Origin: Pseudomonadales bacterium | GTDB taxonomy: Bacteria > Pseudomonadota > Gammaproteobacteria > Pseudomonadales > Pseudohongiellaceae | Direction: 5' to 3' | Length of the DNA stretch: 50,760 bases | NCBI GenBank assembly: GCA_022822865.1 | Contig: JAJDYJ010000034.1 | Coordinates: 1-50,760 of the forward strand | Shown: positions 36,650-47,633 of the stretch, piece after piece | Numbering within the stretch: the stretch's first letter is position 1 | Layout: each line of letters begins with the position of its first letter | Made by a program: the position numbers and the translations under genes | The notes under the pieces: generated by a model | The model's database searches: none | Told to the model about the DNA's origin: nothing | Seen by the model: only the letters and a program-made list of their open reading frames with translations

Positions 36650-37275
36650 GCGCGTTTTCTGACCGCGCCCGCGGTATCGGTCTCGCCGGCCTTGGCGGGC
36701 TGTTCGGGCATTTCCATGTAACGCGCCAGAAAGGGCATCTGGCCGAATACGAACACCACGGTGATGATGAGATTGCCGAATACCTTGAACTGGATCCAGG
36801 CGGCTTCGCTCAAGAAGTAGGCCACGGCAAGGTTGACGGCGCCAAGGAGAAGGAAATACACGATCCAGATATTGTTCAGCCGCAGCCACACGTCCCTTGG
36901 CATTTCCACGGCATGGCCCAGCATGTGCTGCAGCGCCGGTTTGCTGCCGATATAGCGCGAGCCGAGGAAGATCGCCGCGAAAATCCAGTTCACCAGCGGC
37001 GCTTTCCATTTGAGGAAATTGACGTCGCGCAGGAGAAAGGTGGGGATGCAGAACACGACCACGGCGCACAAGGTGATCCATTCGAACTTGTCGAGGCGCT
37101 TGTAAGCCAGGAACAGCGCACCATAGACGATCACCGAAGTCGCCAGCAGTACTTCCGCGCCACTGTAGATGCCGCCAAAGCTATGCTCGAAGCCGGCAAT
37201 GCTCACCGGCCGTTCGTCCATGGCCCAGACAACAAAGAAGGCCAGCAAAGGAATATAGCTCGCGACTTGTTTCAT
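36646..37275 (-). CDS. yciB: Septation protein A / YciB family inner-membrane protein
   Basis: The 209-residue protein has five to six hydrophobic spans and the family marks YIPLLAFFVVW, GIYSGAEVLLATS, FLRDVNFLKWKAPLVNWIFA and FGNLIITVVFVFGQMPFLARYM. YciB affects cell envelope and septation in E. coli and Shigella. The start region MKQVASYIPLL is normal, and the C-terminal tail is polar. It converges on the cyclophilin gene with the two stop codons sharing bases. Confidence 0.92.
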   Translation of the reverse strand: MKQVASYIPLLAFFVVWAMDERPVSIAGFEHSFGGIYSGAEVLLATSVIVYGALFLAYKRLDKFEWITLCAVVVFCIPTFLLRDVNFLKWKAPLVNWIFAAIFLGSRYIGSKPALQHMLGHAVEMPRDVWLRLNNIWIVYFLLLGAVNLAVAYFLSEAAWIQFKVFGNLIITVVFVFGQMPFLARYMEMPEQPAKAGETDTAGAVRKRA

Positions 37276-37611
37276 ACGGAGATCGTCCTGCCTGTTCCGC
37301 GCAACAGATCAATATTACTTCAGTCGAGTCCGGCCTGTCTTGGCTTCGTTCCGCCGCTGTCACGATAGGGGAGTACAGCGGACGCCGTAAATACATCTGC
37401 GTTGGCTGCCTTCGATTGGATTGTGCATGCCATCCCTGGCGCGACATTGGTGGCTTCGCTAACCCCCAGCCTTGCCATCCATGGCAAGTCGTTCGGCCCT
37501 CAAGAAGCTGCGCTTCTTGTCGGCTGCGCCGACCGGGCCTCACCCATGTCTCACACGCCCGCTGTACTTCCCTTTCGCGACAGCGGCTGACGTCGTGCGT
37601 TGGGCAGGAGC
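37276..37611. other. Intergenic region filled by a dispersed repeat copy
   Basis: Apart from the repeat element at 37341-37599 there is only about 65 bases of upstream sequence for yciB. The small rightward frame across the element is not supported as a gene, because base changes between copies preserve hairpins rather than amino acids. Confidence 0.75.
37341..37599 (+). repeat. Dispersed inverted-repeat element, complete copy (subfamily B, rightward)
   Basis: The terminal repeats begin GCCGCTGTC at 37353 and end GACAGCGGC at 37587, with 28 of 32 positions matching. Each end also folds on itself (CCGCTGT/ACAGCGG). The core is nearly the same as at 19403 but the end sequences are different. 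The internal hairpin reads CAAGAAGC-TGC-GCTTCTTG, followed by GTCGGC-TGC-GCCGAC. It lies between yciB and the unknown gene at 37612 and is mirrored by the copy at 38644. Confidence 0.85.
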
Positions 37612-38574
37612 CTAGTCTTCTTCCGGGTCGAATTCGGCTATTACTTCCTGGGTGCGCCAGCCGGCCATGATGGCTGACATGCTGTAGTTTCCTTCGTGGC
37701 AGGCGTACTCGTAGATCGGTTCGACTGCCCTGCGCATGGGGAACATGGCTGTCCATGAATCGGTCCAGGTGGTCGGATCGCTGATCGTGAATTCGTAGCC
37801 GAGGGTGTCGGTGTTGATCAGCCAGAACTTCTCCGTCAGTTCCATGTTTTCGCTGGAATTGCCGAAAGCCGTGGCGCGCGCGAAATAACGTGTTTCAACT
37901 ATCAGCGTATCGCCATCCCAGTAACCGATGGAATCGCCTTCCCAGTCGCGCGGCGCTTGGCGGTACTCGCTTGTGTTCATTTTGACGATGCGTGCGTTGT
38001 GCACCATTTCGTTATGGATGAGGAAGTGGTCTCCGGTCTGGATTAATTGAACATTGTTGTTATAGGCGCTCGGCAGCATCGGCGGACCAGAATTGAAACC
38101 CATGATGCAGCGTTCGGACAGAGGCCTGACTTCGATTCCGTAATTCAGGGTCGCAGCTTCGCGCCGGGCCGCGTTTCGCTCCTGGGCCTGCTCGGTCAAC
38201 TCGGGAATGCGGCCGTCGGGTGGATACGTGATCAACGACGTGCGATTGGAACCGAGAATCTCGGTGCCCCGGTCGTACCAGAATTGGTTATAGTCGCCGG
38301 TGGTTGTAGTGTCAGTGAAATTATCTCGGTCGAGTTGCTCCTGTCTGGCAATCTCGAACTCGGCCGCCTGTTCGGTGGTCAATACTTCCTGATCAGCAAA
38401 TTCCCGCGGCCTTTGCAGGGGCGTGATCGTGCGAAAGTCCCAGGTGCCCTGCAGGTCAGGAAGTCCGTTCGCCAGGCGTGGAATTTCGTTGCTTTCCTGC
38501 GCCAGCGAAACAGAGGCCGCGAGCAATAGGAAAACTGGTAGAACAAGGCGGTGCAAGGCATTCGTGTCAATCAT
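37612..38574 (-). CDS. Secreted protein of unknown function (PDLQGTW family), paralogue of 32297
   Basis: The 320-residue protein has a signal peptide (LVLPVFLLLAASVSLAQ), then LANGLPDLQGTWDFRTITPLQRP. Shared with the protein at 32297 are YPPDGRIPEL, LSERCIMGFNSGP, the YNNNVQLIQTGDHFLIHNEM stretch, HNARIV, YWDGDTLIVET and the end YEYACHEGNYSMSAIMAGWRTQEV. It lacks a segment near residue 90 of the paralogue. GGAGG lies nine bases before the ATG. Copies of the dispersed repeat, in opposite orientation, lie 12 and 69 bases from its ends. Function unknown. Confidence 0.8.
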   Translation of the reverse strand: MIDTNALHRLVLPVFLLLAASVSLAQESNEIPRLANGLPDLQGTWDFRTITPLQRPREFADQEVLTTEQAAEFEIARQEQLDRDNFTDTTTTGDYNQFWYDRGTEILGSNRTSLITYPPDGRIPELTEQAQERNAARREAATLNYGIEVRPLSERCIMGFNSGPPMLPSAYNNNVQLIQTGDHFLIHNEMVHNARIVKMNTSEYRQAPRDWEGDSIGYWDGDTLIVETRYFARATAFGNSSENMELTEKFWLINTDTLGYEFTISDPTTWTDSWTAMFPMRRAVEPIYEYACHEGNYSMSAIMAGWRTQEVIAEFDPEED

Positions 38575-38643
38575 TTTTTGGCGCCTCCGCGAGTCATCTC
38601 GAAATACACTACACCTCGACCAGTCCGTTGACAAGAACGTTTC

Positions 38644-38900
38644 CACAGTGCGAGCCGCTGTCGCGAAAGGGAAGTACAGCGGGCGTGTGAGGCATGGGTG
38701 AGGCCCGGTCGGCGCAGCCGACAAGAAGCGCAGCTTCTTGAGGGCCGAACGACTTGCCATGGATGGCAAGGCTGGGGGTTAGCGAAGCCACCAATGTTGC
38801 GCCAGGGATGGCATGCACAATCCAATCGAAGGCAGCCAACGCAGACGTATTTACGGCGTCCGCTGTACTCCCCTATCCCGACAGCGGCGGTTCGAAGCCA
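38644..38900 (-). repeat. Dispersed inverted-repeat element, complete copy (subfamily B, leftward)
   Basis: This copy is the reverse complement of the one at 37341 with only a few differences. Its terminal repeats run from 38655 to 38888. The shared outer flank CGAAGCCA follows at 38893. Hairpins GTCGGC-GCA-GCCGAC and AAGAAGC-GCA-GCTTCTT are intact. With the copy at 37341 it brackets one gene in inverted orientation. Confidence 0.85.
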
Positions 38901-38909
38901 CAACGCTAC

Positions 38910-38938
38910 TTGTTTTGCAGTTAGTGATCCCTTAAAAT
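38910..38938 (+). promoter_or_regulatory. Sigma-70 promoter for rplU-rpmA
   Basis: TTGTTT (38910-38915) and TAAAAT (38933-38938) are 17 bases apart. The start would be near 38945, giving a leader of about 45 bases that is rich in G and ends just before the rplU ATG. Confidence 0.6.
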
Positions 38939-38990
38939 TCGCGGCTTCGATTGGACGGGGTGGGCCCGCGACTGGAGCGGGGTTGAAACC

Positions 38991-39302
38991 ATGTATGCGG
39001 TAATTGAAAGCGGCGGCAAGCAGCACCGGGTCAGTGAAGGCGAAGTGCTGCGGCTCGAAAAGCTCGAACTCGAAGTCGGCGCCACCGTCACCTTCGACAA
39101 GGTGCTGATGATAGGCGAGGGCGCCGAAGTGAAGATCGGCCAGCCTTACGTCAAAGGCGGTTCCGTGGAAGCCGAAGTGCTGAACCAGGCCCGTGGCAAG
39201 AAAATTCGCATCGTCAAGTTCAATCGGCGCAAGCATCATCGCAAGCAGATGGGGCATCGCCAGTGGTTCACCGAGGTGAAAATTACCGGCATCAAGGCCT
39301 GA
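38991..39302 (+). CDS. rplU: 50S ribosomal protein L21
   Basis: The 103-residue protein matches L21 throughout: [14 protein letters not shown] at the start, then [17 protein letters not shown], and [16 protein letters not shown] in the rRNA-binding C-terminal part. It is the usual length. It binds 23S rRNA in the large subunit and is followed by rpmA after nine bases, as in most bacteria. Confidence 0.97.
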   Translation: MYAVIESGGKQHRVSEGEVLRLEKLELEVGATVTFDKVLMIGEGAEVKIGQPYVKGGSVEAEVLNQARGKKIRIVKFNRRKHHRKQMGHRQWFTEVKITGIKA

Positions 39303-39311
39303 GGTACGGAT

Positions 39312-39572
39312 ATGGCGCACAAGAAAGCAGGCGGCAGCAGTAATAACGGCCGCGATTCGATATCCAAGCGGCTGGGAGTCAAGCTCTTCGGCGGCCAGGC
39401 CGTGAAAGCCGGCAACATCATCGTGCGCCAGCGCGGCACCAGATTCCATCCCGGCTACCAGGTCGGCTGCGGCAGGGACTATACGCTGTACGCGAAAGCC
39501 GACGGCGTCGTCGAGTTCACCGTGAAAGGCCCGCAAAAGCGCAAGTACGTCAACGTGGTGAACCCGGCCTGA
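39312..39572 (+). CDS. rpmA: 50S ribosomal protein L27
   Basis: The 86-residue protein begins [16 protein letters not shown], the L27 N-terminus that reaches toward the peptidyl transferase centre, and continues [20 protein letters not shown] and RGTRFHPG. There is no N-terminal extension of the cleaved type seen in Firmicutes. It is co-transcribed with rplU. Confidence 0.97.
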   Translation: MAHKKAGGSSNNGRDSISKRLGVKLFGGQAVKAGNIIVRQRGTRFHPGYQVGCGRDYTLYAKADGVVEFTVKGPQKRKYVNVVNPA

Positions 39573-39640
39573 GTTGCCGAACAAACGAACTCTCCGCGGC
39601 GCGCCGCAACCCCGATTCTCAACAGACGCGACATGCACCG

Positions 39641-39663
39641 GACGAGGCATGCGTCGTTCCTGC
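39641..39663. repeat. Degenerate relative of the palindrome at 47634
   Basis: GCATGCGTCG followed by TTCCTGC matches 15 of 17 bases of the right half of the palindrome at 47634-47653 and its flank. The left arm is altered, so only a weak hairpin remains. It lies in the 113-base gap between rpmA and obgE. Confidence 0.35.
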
Positions 39664-39670
39664 GTCTTGA

Positions 39671-41912
<2,242 letters not shown>

Positions 41913-41919
41913 CGGGGCC

Positions 41920-42180
41920 TTACAACGCCTTGATGGCGGAATTCAGCCGGCTCTTGTGCCTCGCGGCCTTGTTCCTGTGGATAATGCCTTTTTCCGCCAT
42001 GCGGTCGATGACGGGAACGGCGGCCTGATAGGCCTCGGCGGCGGCCTTTTTGTCTTTCTGGTCGATCGCCGCTCTCACTTTCTTGATGCAGGTGCGGACC
42101 ATGGAACGAAAGGACGCGTTATGACGGCGCCGCTTTTCGTTTTGTCGGGCGCGCTTGCGCGCCTGGGGGGAATTTGCCAA
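41920..42180 (-). CDS. rpsT: 30S ribosomal protein S20 (UUG start)
   Basis: The 86-residue protein has the S20 pattern [35 protein letters not shown] and [16 protein letters not shown]. The start is TTG 42180 because the protein family begins there and GGAGG lies eight bases upstream. E. coli rpsT also uses UUG, tied to its autoregulation. It is divergent from murJ, as in many gammaproteobacteria, and converges on proB seven bases away. Confidence 0.96.
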   Translation of the reverse strand: MANSPQARKRARQNEKRRRHNASFRSMVRTCIKKVRAAIDQKDKKAAAEAYQAAVPVIDRMAEKGIIHRNKAARHKSRLNSAIKAL

Positions 42181-42233
42181 GGAGTTTTCCTCCGCTTCGA
42201 ACTGTATTCGAACAGCCCTCAAAAAAGTGCGAC

Positions 42234-42262
42234 ACTATGCCGCTTTAGCCTCCTTGTGTCAA
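42234..42262 (-). promoter_or_regulatory. Sigma-70 promoter for rpsT
   Basis: Reading leftward, a perfect TTGACA (42262-42257) is followed after 17 bases by CATAGT (42239-42234). The start would fall near 42227, giving a leader of about 45 bases before the UUG codon. Confidence 0.65.
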
Positions 42263-42277
42263 CAATTCCGCCGACTT

Positions 42278-43861
42278 GTGAACCAGAGTGACGCCAGCCC
42301 GGCCGGCGCCGGGGAAACGCCCGCCAGCGACGAAGGTCTGCTGAAATCCAGCGGCGTTACCGGTTCGATGACCATGGTTTCCCGCGTGCTCGGCCTGGTG
42401 CGGGATATCGTCATCGCCCGCCTGTTCGGCGCCGTCGAAGGCGTCGACGCGTTTTTCCTCGCCAACAAGATTCCCAACTTCATGCGTCGCCTGTTCGCCG
42501 AAGGCGCGTTCAACCAGGCTTTCGTTCCGGTGCTTTCGGAATATCGCACGAAGCGCAGTCATGCCGAGGTGCAGGACCTGGTGAACGCGGTTGCCGCTTC
42601 GCTGGGAGGCCTGCTTGCGATCGTAACCGTGCTGGTCGTGGCCGCCGCGCCCCTGCTGGCGATGGTCGTCGCTTACGGCTTCATCGACGAGCCCTACAAG
42701 TTCGATGCGTTCGTGCAGATGTTCCGTATCACCTTTCCCTATCTGCTGCTGATTTCCATGACTGCGATGTGCGGGGCGGTGCTGAACAGTTACGGCTATT
42801 TCGCCGGGCCCGCGATCACCCCGGCCATGCTCAACCTGTCGCTGATCGCCTGTTCCTTCCTGCTCGCTCCCCACCTGGCCGAGCCGGCACTGGCCCTGGC
42901 CTGGGGCGTATTGATCGCCGGAGTCGCGCAATTGCTGTTCCAGTTGCCTTTTCTCGTGCATATCCGCCTCCTGCCCGTGCCCAGGCCGCGGCGAGGCCAT
43001 GAAGGCGTAAGACGCATCAAGCGGCTGATGTTGCCGGCGCTGTTCGGCGTGTCGGTAAGCCAGATCAATCTGCTTTTCGATACGGTAATCGCCTCGCTGC
43101 TCGTCACCGGCAGCGTGTCCTGGCTGTATTATTCCGACCGCCTGATGGAACTGCCCCTGGGCACTTTCGGCATCGCCATCGCGATCGTGGTGCTGCCGAG
43201 TCTGTCGCGCAAGCACGCCAGCCAATCCATGGACGAGTTCTCGGCCACGCTCGACTGGGCTTTCCGGCTCGTCTGCCTGATTGCCTTGCCCGCGACGCTG
43301 GCGTTGATCCTGATCGCCGAACCCTTGCTCGTCACCTTGTTCCAGAACGAGAATTTTACGGCTTTCGACGTGGAGCGCTCGGCCGCCAGCCTGAAAGCCT
43401 ACGCGGTAGGCCTGACCGCGTTCATGGCGGTGAAGATCTTCGCGCCGGGATTTTACGCGCGGCAGAATACGCGGACGCCGGTGCGGATCGGCGTCATCGC
43501 CATGACCGTCAACATGGTATTGAACGTGAGTTTCTATTTGTCCGGTTTCGCCCATGTAGGGCTGGCGCTGGCGACGAGCCTGGCGGCCGTGCTCAACGCG
43601 AGCCTGTTACTGTTCGGACTGCGGCGCGACGGAGTGTTCCGGTTTCAAGCGGGTTGGGGGCGCCTGCTGTTACAGATGCTGGCGGCCAATGCGGTCATGA
43701 TCCTGGTGCTGCTGAGTCTGACGGGTCAATGGGAGGAATGGATGGAATGGACGATCGTCGCCAAGGTCGGGCAACTCGCCTTGCTCGTGCTGGGCGGGTT
43801 GCTGGCCTATCTGCTTTCGCTATATGTTTGCGGCCTGCGTCCGCGCCACCTGTTGCGCTGA
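42278..43861 (+). CDS. murJ: Lipid II flippase MurJ
   Basis: MurJ moves lipid II across the inner membrane for peptidoglycan growth. The product has about 14 membrane spans and the family motifs GLLKSSGVTGSMTMVSRVLG, RDIVIARLFG, ANKIPNFMRRLFAEGAFNQAFVP and GFYARQNTRTPVRIG. I start at GTG 42278, giving 527 residues against 511 in E. coli. The frame is open further upstream but that part overlaps rpsT and its promoter. No clear ribosome site marks the start, so it is the least certain point. Confidence 0.93.
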   Translation: MNQSDASPAGAGETPASDEGLLKSSGVTGSMTMVSRVLGLVRDIVIARLFGAVEGVDAFFLANKIPNFMRRLFAEGAFNQAFVPVLSEYRTKRSHAEVQDLVNAVAASLGGLLAIVTVLVVAAAPLLAMVVAYGFIDEPYKFDAFVQMFRITFPYLLLISMTAMCGAVLNSYGYFAGPAITPAMLNLSLIACSFLLAPHLAEPALALAWGVLIAGVAQLLFQLPFLVHIRLLPVPRPRRGHEGVRRIKRLMLPALFGVSVSQINLLFDTVIASLLVTGSVSWLYYSDRLMELPLGTFGIAIAIVVLPSLSRKHASQSMDEFSATLDWAFRLVCLIALPATLALILIAEPLLVTLFQNENFTAFDVERSAASLKAYAVGLTAFMAVKIFAPGFYARQNTRTPVRIGVIAMTVNMVLNVSFYLSGFAHVGLALATSLAAVLNASLLLFGLRRDGVFRFQAGWGRLLLQMLAANAVMILVLLSLTGQWEEWMEWTIVAKVGQLALLVLGGLLAYLLSLYVCGLRPRHLLR

Positions 43862-43892
43862 GTCCGTCATGAACTCATGACCAATTGAACTT

Positions 43893-44255
43893 ATGAAGAG
43901 AGTTTTCAGTTCGGAAAACACGATCGACGTCTGGCAGATCAGGAACCTGCTGGAAGTGGAAGGCATCGATACCGTGGTGAAGAACGCCGATATGTCGTCG
44001 GCCTTCGGCGAAGTTCCCTTCGTGGAAACCTGGCCTGAAGTATGGGTGAAAGACCCGGCGGATTACGAACACGCGCTCGATATCGTCGACGAATATCTCT
44101 ACGCCGAAGACGATGACCGTCCCGACTGGCGCTGTTCGAAATGCCGTGAAAGAAACGACGCGGCTTTCGCGGTTTGCTGGAACTGCCAGACCCCGGCGCG
44201 CACCGTTCCCATCGCAGGCTCCGGGTCAGATCCCGGTTCGGAATCAGCCTCGTAA
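43893..44255 (+). CDS. DUF2007-type protein with C-terminal zinc ribbon
   Basis: The 120-residue cytoplasmic protein begins like DUF2007 members (MKRVFSSENTIDVWQIRNLLEVEGIDTVVKN, read in two parts, then VETWPEVWVKDPADYEHALDIV). A short acidic linker leads to DWRCSKCRERNDAAFAVCWNCQ, a four-cysteine zinc ribbon (C-x2-C-x10-C-x2-C, about 80-98). The tail is low complexity. The role is unknown; a protein or RNA-binding adaptor is a guess. It follows murJ by 31 bases, where ribF often stands. Confidence 0.8.
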   Translation: MKRVFSSENTIDVWQIRNLLEVEGIDTVVKNADMSSAFGEVPFVETWPEVWVKDPADYEHALDIVDEYLYAEDDDRPDWRCSKCRERNDAAFAVCWNCQTPARTVPIAGSGSDPGSESAS

Positions 44256-45440
44256 CAATTCGGCAAGACTGCGCACGAGATAGCCGATATTCGCCTGGTT
44301 GATGCCGGCAATATTGATACGGCCCGACTTCACCAGGTAGATGCTGTAATCCGTTACCAGCGATTCCGCCTGCTCCGGAGTGACGCCGAGAAAGGAAAAC
44401 ATGCCTTTCTCGCGCTCGATGAAACTGAAATCCCGCTCGACGCCTGCCGCGGCCAGTTCGCGCACGAAGGCTGCGCGCAGACTATTGATGCGGTCGCGCA
44501 CTTCCGCCAGCTCCAGCTCCCAGTCCGCGCGCAATCCGGCGTCTTCCATGATTGTTTGCACAATGGCGGCGCCGTGGTCCGGCGGCATCGAATAATTTGC
44601 CCTGGCGGTGGCTGCGAGCCGGCTCATCGCCGCCTTCGCCACCGGACCGGAACTGCAGATCACCGAAACGGCGCCAGTGCGTTCGCGATAGAGGCCGAAA
44701 TTTTTCGAACAGGAACTGACCAGCATCAGTTCGGGCAATGATTCCGCCAGCAGGCGCACGCCGTAAACGTCTTCCTCGAGGCCGTCGCCAAGACCCTGAT
44801 AGGCCATGTCGATCAGGATCGCGAGTCCCCTGTCCAGGGCCAGATCGCGCATTTGCCGCCATTGTTCGCGGCCGAGGTCGCCGCCGCAGGGATTGTGGCA
44901 GCAGCCATGCAGCAGCACCACATCACCCGCGGCCGCCGCGGAAAGGCTTTCGAACATGGCGTCGAAGCGCACCGAATGAGTGGCGAAATCGTAGTAGGGA
45001 TAAGAGGCGATCTTCAGCCCGGCCGCGCCGAGCAGGGGCCGATGATTCGGCCAGGTGGGGTCGCTCACCCACACGGTAGCGTCCGGCGCGGCCTGGGCGA
45101 TGAATTCCGCCGCCAGGCGCAAGCCGCCGCAGCCGCCGGGCGTCTGCAAGGTCACCCTGCGCTCGCCGAGGCTTTGCTTCAGCGTCTCGCCGAATGCCAA
45201 CGAGGCGATCGCCTCGTTGAAGCCGGCGGCGCCGCCCGGACCGACATAGGCCTTGCTGTCCTGTTCGGCAAGCAGCGTCTGCTCGGCCTGCTTCACGGCG
45301 CGCATGACCGGCGTGTTGCCGTTTTCGTCCTTGTAGACGCCGGCGCCGAGATCGATCTTGTCCGGATTCGGGTCGGCCCGGTAAGCCGGCGTCAGCGCCA
45401 GGATGGGGTCGGGCGGAAGCGCTTGCAATGAGTCAAACAT
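44244..45440 (-). CDS. Class I aspartate/aromatic aminotransferase
   Basis: The 398-residue PLP enzyme belongs to the AspC/TyrB group: [52 protein letters not shown], and [15 protein letters not shown] with the cofactor lysine. The usual HNPTG loop reads HNPCGGD. A final Arg binds substrate carboxylates in the family ([11 protein letters not shown]). Substrate choice between aspartate and aromatic amino acids is not settled. Its start overlaps the folD stop by eight bases, and its end overlaps the DUF2007 gene on the other strand by 12. Confidence 0.92.
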   Translation of the reverse strand: MFDSLQALPPDPILALTPAYRADPNPDKIDLGAGVYKDENGNTPVMRAVKQAEQTLLAEQDSKAYVGPGGAAGFNEAIASLAFGETLKQSLGERRVTLQTPGGCGGLRLAAEFIAQAAPDATVWVSDPTWPNHRPLLGAAGLKIASYPYYDFATHSVRFDAMFESLSAAAAGDVVLLHGCCHNPCGGDLGREQWRQMRDLALDRGLAILIDMAYQGLGDGLEEDVYGVRLLAESLPELMLVSSCSKNFGLYRERTGAVSVICSSGPVAKAAMSRLAATARANYSMPPDHGAAIVQTIMEDAGLRADWELELAEVRDRINSLRAAFVRELAAAGVERDFSFIEREKGMFSFLGVTPEQAESLVTDYSIYLVKSGRINIAGINQANIGYLVRSLAELLRG

Positions 45441-46323
45441 CGGATTCTCGCATTCTGTTGTGATAAGCCTTGAGCGTGTTCTGCAGCAGGGAGGCCCGGG
45501 TCATCGGCCCGACGCCGCCGGGCACCGGCGTGATCCACGAACATTTCGGGGCGACCCGGTCGAAATCCACGTCGCCGGCGAGCCGGAAGCCGGACTTGCG
45601 GCTCGCATCGGGTACGCGGGTGGTGCCGACATCGATCACCACGGCGCCCGACTTGACCATGTCGGCGCTGACGAACCCGGGTCTGCCGATGGCGGCGATC
45701 AGGATATCGGCGCGGGCGCACAATTCCTGCAGCCCCCGGGTTCGGCTGTGGGCGATGGTCACGGTGCAATTGCCGGGCGTGGCGTTGCGCGACAGCAGGA
45801 TCGACATCGGCGTGCCGACGATATTGCTGCGGCCGAGCACCACGCAGTTCTTTCCCTCGGTCTCGATCCCGTTTCTGGAGAGCAATTCCATGACGCCATT
45901 GGGGGTCGCCGATACGAATGCGGGCAGCCCGAGGCACATGAGTCCGACGCTTTGCGGTCCGAAACCGTCGACGTCCTTTTCCGCATCGATCGCAAGCGTG
46001 ATCTTGTGTTCGTCGATGTGCGACGGCAGCGGCAATTGCACGATGAATCCGTCGATGTTCGCGTCCGCGTTCAATTCGGCGACCCGGCCGAGCAATTCTT
46101 CCTCGCTTGTGCCGGCCCGCATTCGCACCACGGTCGATTCGAAACCGATCTCGTCGCAATCCCTGACCTTGTTGGCGACATAGGTCTCGCTGGCGCCGTC
46201 GTCGCCGACGAGCACCGCCGCCAGATGCGGCGCGCGGCGGCCGGCCGCGCGCAGTCCGCTGACCTGTTCGCTGATTTCACGGCGAATTTGTTCGGAACAG
46301 GACTTTCCGTCTAATATCTGCAC
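45433..46323 (-). CDS. folD: Bifunctional methylenetetrahydrofolate dehydrogenase/cyclohydrolase
   Basis: FolD interconverts methylene-, methenyl- and formyl-tetrahydrofolate with NADP. The 296-residue sequence has the start [28 protein letters not shown] with the catalytic lysine, [30 protein letters not shown] for NADP binding and [22 protein letters not shown] 46323 fits the family start; a longer open frame upstream has no similarity. It is coupled to the aminotransferase downstream. Confidence 0.95.
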   Translation of the reverse strand: MQILDGKSCSEQIRREISEQVSGLRAAGRRAPHLAAVLVGDDGASETYVANKVRDCDEIGFESTVVRMRAGTSEEELLGRVAELNADANIDGFIVQLPLPSHIDEHKITLAIDAEKDVDGFGPQSVGLMCLGLPAFVSATPNGVMELLSRNGIETEGKNCVVLGRSNIVGTPMSILLSRNATPGNCTVTIAHSRTRGLQELCARADILIAAIGRPGFVSADMVKSGAVVIDVGTTRVPDASRKSGFRLAGDVDFDRVAPKCSWITPVPGGVGPMTRASLLQNTLKAYHNRMRESDV

Positions 46324-46461
46324 GGCCTTGAACCCTATGAATCTTTCAGCAATTGCAGGAAACTGCCGGACCCGTCGACCGGAGGCCCCGGCCGGCGGAA
46401 GGTCGGCAATGATAAACAAGCGCCATGGCTCGCTCAAGCGTGAAAGCAGAGGCCGCCGGTA

Positions 46462-47169
46462 ATGGAAGTGCTAGTCCCGGTATTGATCGTGGTCGCCGGT
46501 TCCTTCGTGCAAACGGCGATCGGATTCGGCCTCGCGGTAATCGCCGCGCCGCTGCTGTTCTTCATCGATCCGGACTACGTTCCGGCGCCGATAACGGTAG
46601 CCGCGCTCACGCTGTCCCTGGCCAACGCCTGGCGCTTTCGGCATTCGATTTCCTTTGCCGGTCTGAAGTTCGCGATTCTCGGAAGAGTGCCAGGCACGGT
46701 GGCCGGCGGATTGCTCATATTCTGGATAGATCAGCGCACCCTGGGATTGTGGCTGGGAATATCGGTGCTGGTGGCTGTCTGGCTCAGTTTCGGCAAGGTC
46801 GCGTTCCGGCCCACCCGCGGCGCCATGTTTTCCGCCGGTTTCCTGTCCGGATTCATGGGCACGAGTTCGTCCATCGGCGGGCCGCCCATGGCGCTCGTGC
46901 TGCAGCACCAGACCGCCGACTTCATCCGCGCCAACATGGCGGCTTTCTTCATCGTCAGTTGCATCATGAGCCTGATCATGCTGGGTTTCGTCGGGCGTTT
47001 CGCCGAACGACATCTTCTGCTGGCGCTGCCTTTCATGCCGGCCAGCTTGCTGGGTTACTGGCTGGCCATGCGCTCGGTGCACCTGATCACCTCGCAAATG
47101 TTGCGTTACGGTTCATTGGGCCTTTGCGCCGTCGCCGGAATTGCCGCCGTGATTTCCTACTGGATGTGA
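46462..47169 (+). CDS. TauE/SafE-family permease
   Basis: The 235-residue inner-membrane protein has about eight hydrophobic segments and the duplicated family pattern: [29 protein letters not shown] in the first half (two adjacent parts) and [19 protein letters not shown] in the second. The family is linked to export or uptake of sulfonates, sulfite and related anions; the substrate here is unknown. It stands alone, divergent from folD. Confidence 0.9.
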   Translation: MEVLVPVLIVVAGSFVQTAIGFGLAVIAAPLLFFIDPDYVPAPITVAALTLSLANAWRFRHSISFAGLKFAILGRVPGTVAGGLLIFWIDQRTLGLWLGISVLVAVWLSFGKVAFRPTRGAMFSAGFLSGFMGTSSSIGGPPMALVLQHQTADFIRANMAAFFIVSCIMSLIMLGFVGRFAERHLLLALPFMPASLLGYWLAMRSVHLITSQMLRYGSLGLCAVAGIAAVISYWM

Positions 47170-47253
47170 AATCACGAAATAGTATCCGGACATCTTTACA
47201 CCCCGCCCCCGGATGTTAGACTGACTTCCCTTTTTCTTTCTGAGGAAGCCCAG

Positions 47254-47619
47254 GTGAAAAAACTGATCGCAGCGATTCTGATTTGCGCATTCGCTCCTTT
47301 CGTGTATGCCGACAACGACGAAGCGACCGAGGTCATAGCCGGTGTGCTGATGAACCTGAACCATTTTCCGTCGGACGATGACAAGGCCGCCTTGCAGGGC
47401 CTGATCGATGACGACAGCGTCGGACCCGCCTTCAAGGCGGTAGCGGACGCGGTAATGGGGATCGAGCATTCGGCCAGCGAAGACGGCAAGGCCGCGATGG
47501 CGCGAGTGCTGGAAGCCGATAATGCCGACCCGCGCGCCAAGGCTCTGGCCCAGGTCGTAATGGACCTGAATCACGGCGCCAGCGACGAAGCCAAGGCGTC
47601 CGTGCAGGCATTGCTGTAG
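47254..47619 (+). CDS. Secreted protein of three 35-residue repeats
   Basis: The 121-residue product has a signal peptide (KLIAAILICAFAPFVYAD). The mature part is three repeats of period 35: MNLNHFPSDDDKAALQGLI, MGIEHSASEDGKAAMARVL and MDLNHGASDEAKASVQALL. Histidines fall at 37, 72 and 107. Each unit looks like a helix, a loop with Ser and acidic residues, and another helix. GAGGAA precedes GTG 47254. I do not recognise the family. The His and acidic residues at repeated places might bind metal, but that is speculation. A palindrome follows 14 bases after the stop. Confidence 0.75.
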   Translation: MKKLIAAILICAFAPFVYADNDEATEVIAGVLMNLNHFPSDDDKAALQGLIDDDSVGPAFKAVADAVMGIEHSASEDGKAAMARVLEADNADPRAKALAQVVMDLNHGASDEAKASVQALL

Positions 47620-47633
47620 CGCACGGCCCGTGC

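Larger units (their letters stand above)
38575..38990. other. Intergenic region with repeat copy and rplU promoter
   Basis: No gene is supported. The region contains the leader of the unknown gene (to about 38643), the inverted repeat copy (38644-38900) and the promoter and leader of rplU. The end of the repeat is only ten bases from the rplU -35 hexamer. Confidence 0.75.

Noticed and set aside
37402..37590. Small frame across the dispersed repeat (AAFDWIVHAIPG...), present in all three copies
   Set aside because: Differences between copies change amino acids but keep hairpin pairing, so structure rather than peptide is conserved. There is also no ribosome site.
38889..38900. GGTTCGAAGCC as a tRNA T-arm, hinting at insertion into a tRNA gene
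   Set aside because: No acceptor, D- or anticodon arm can be built around it; it is part of the flank shared by the repeat copies.
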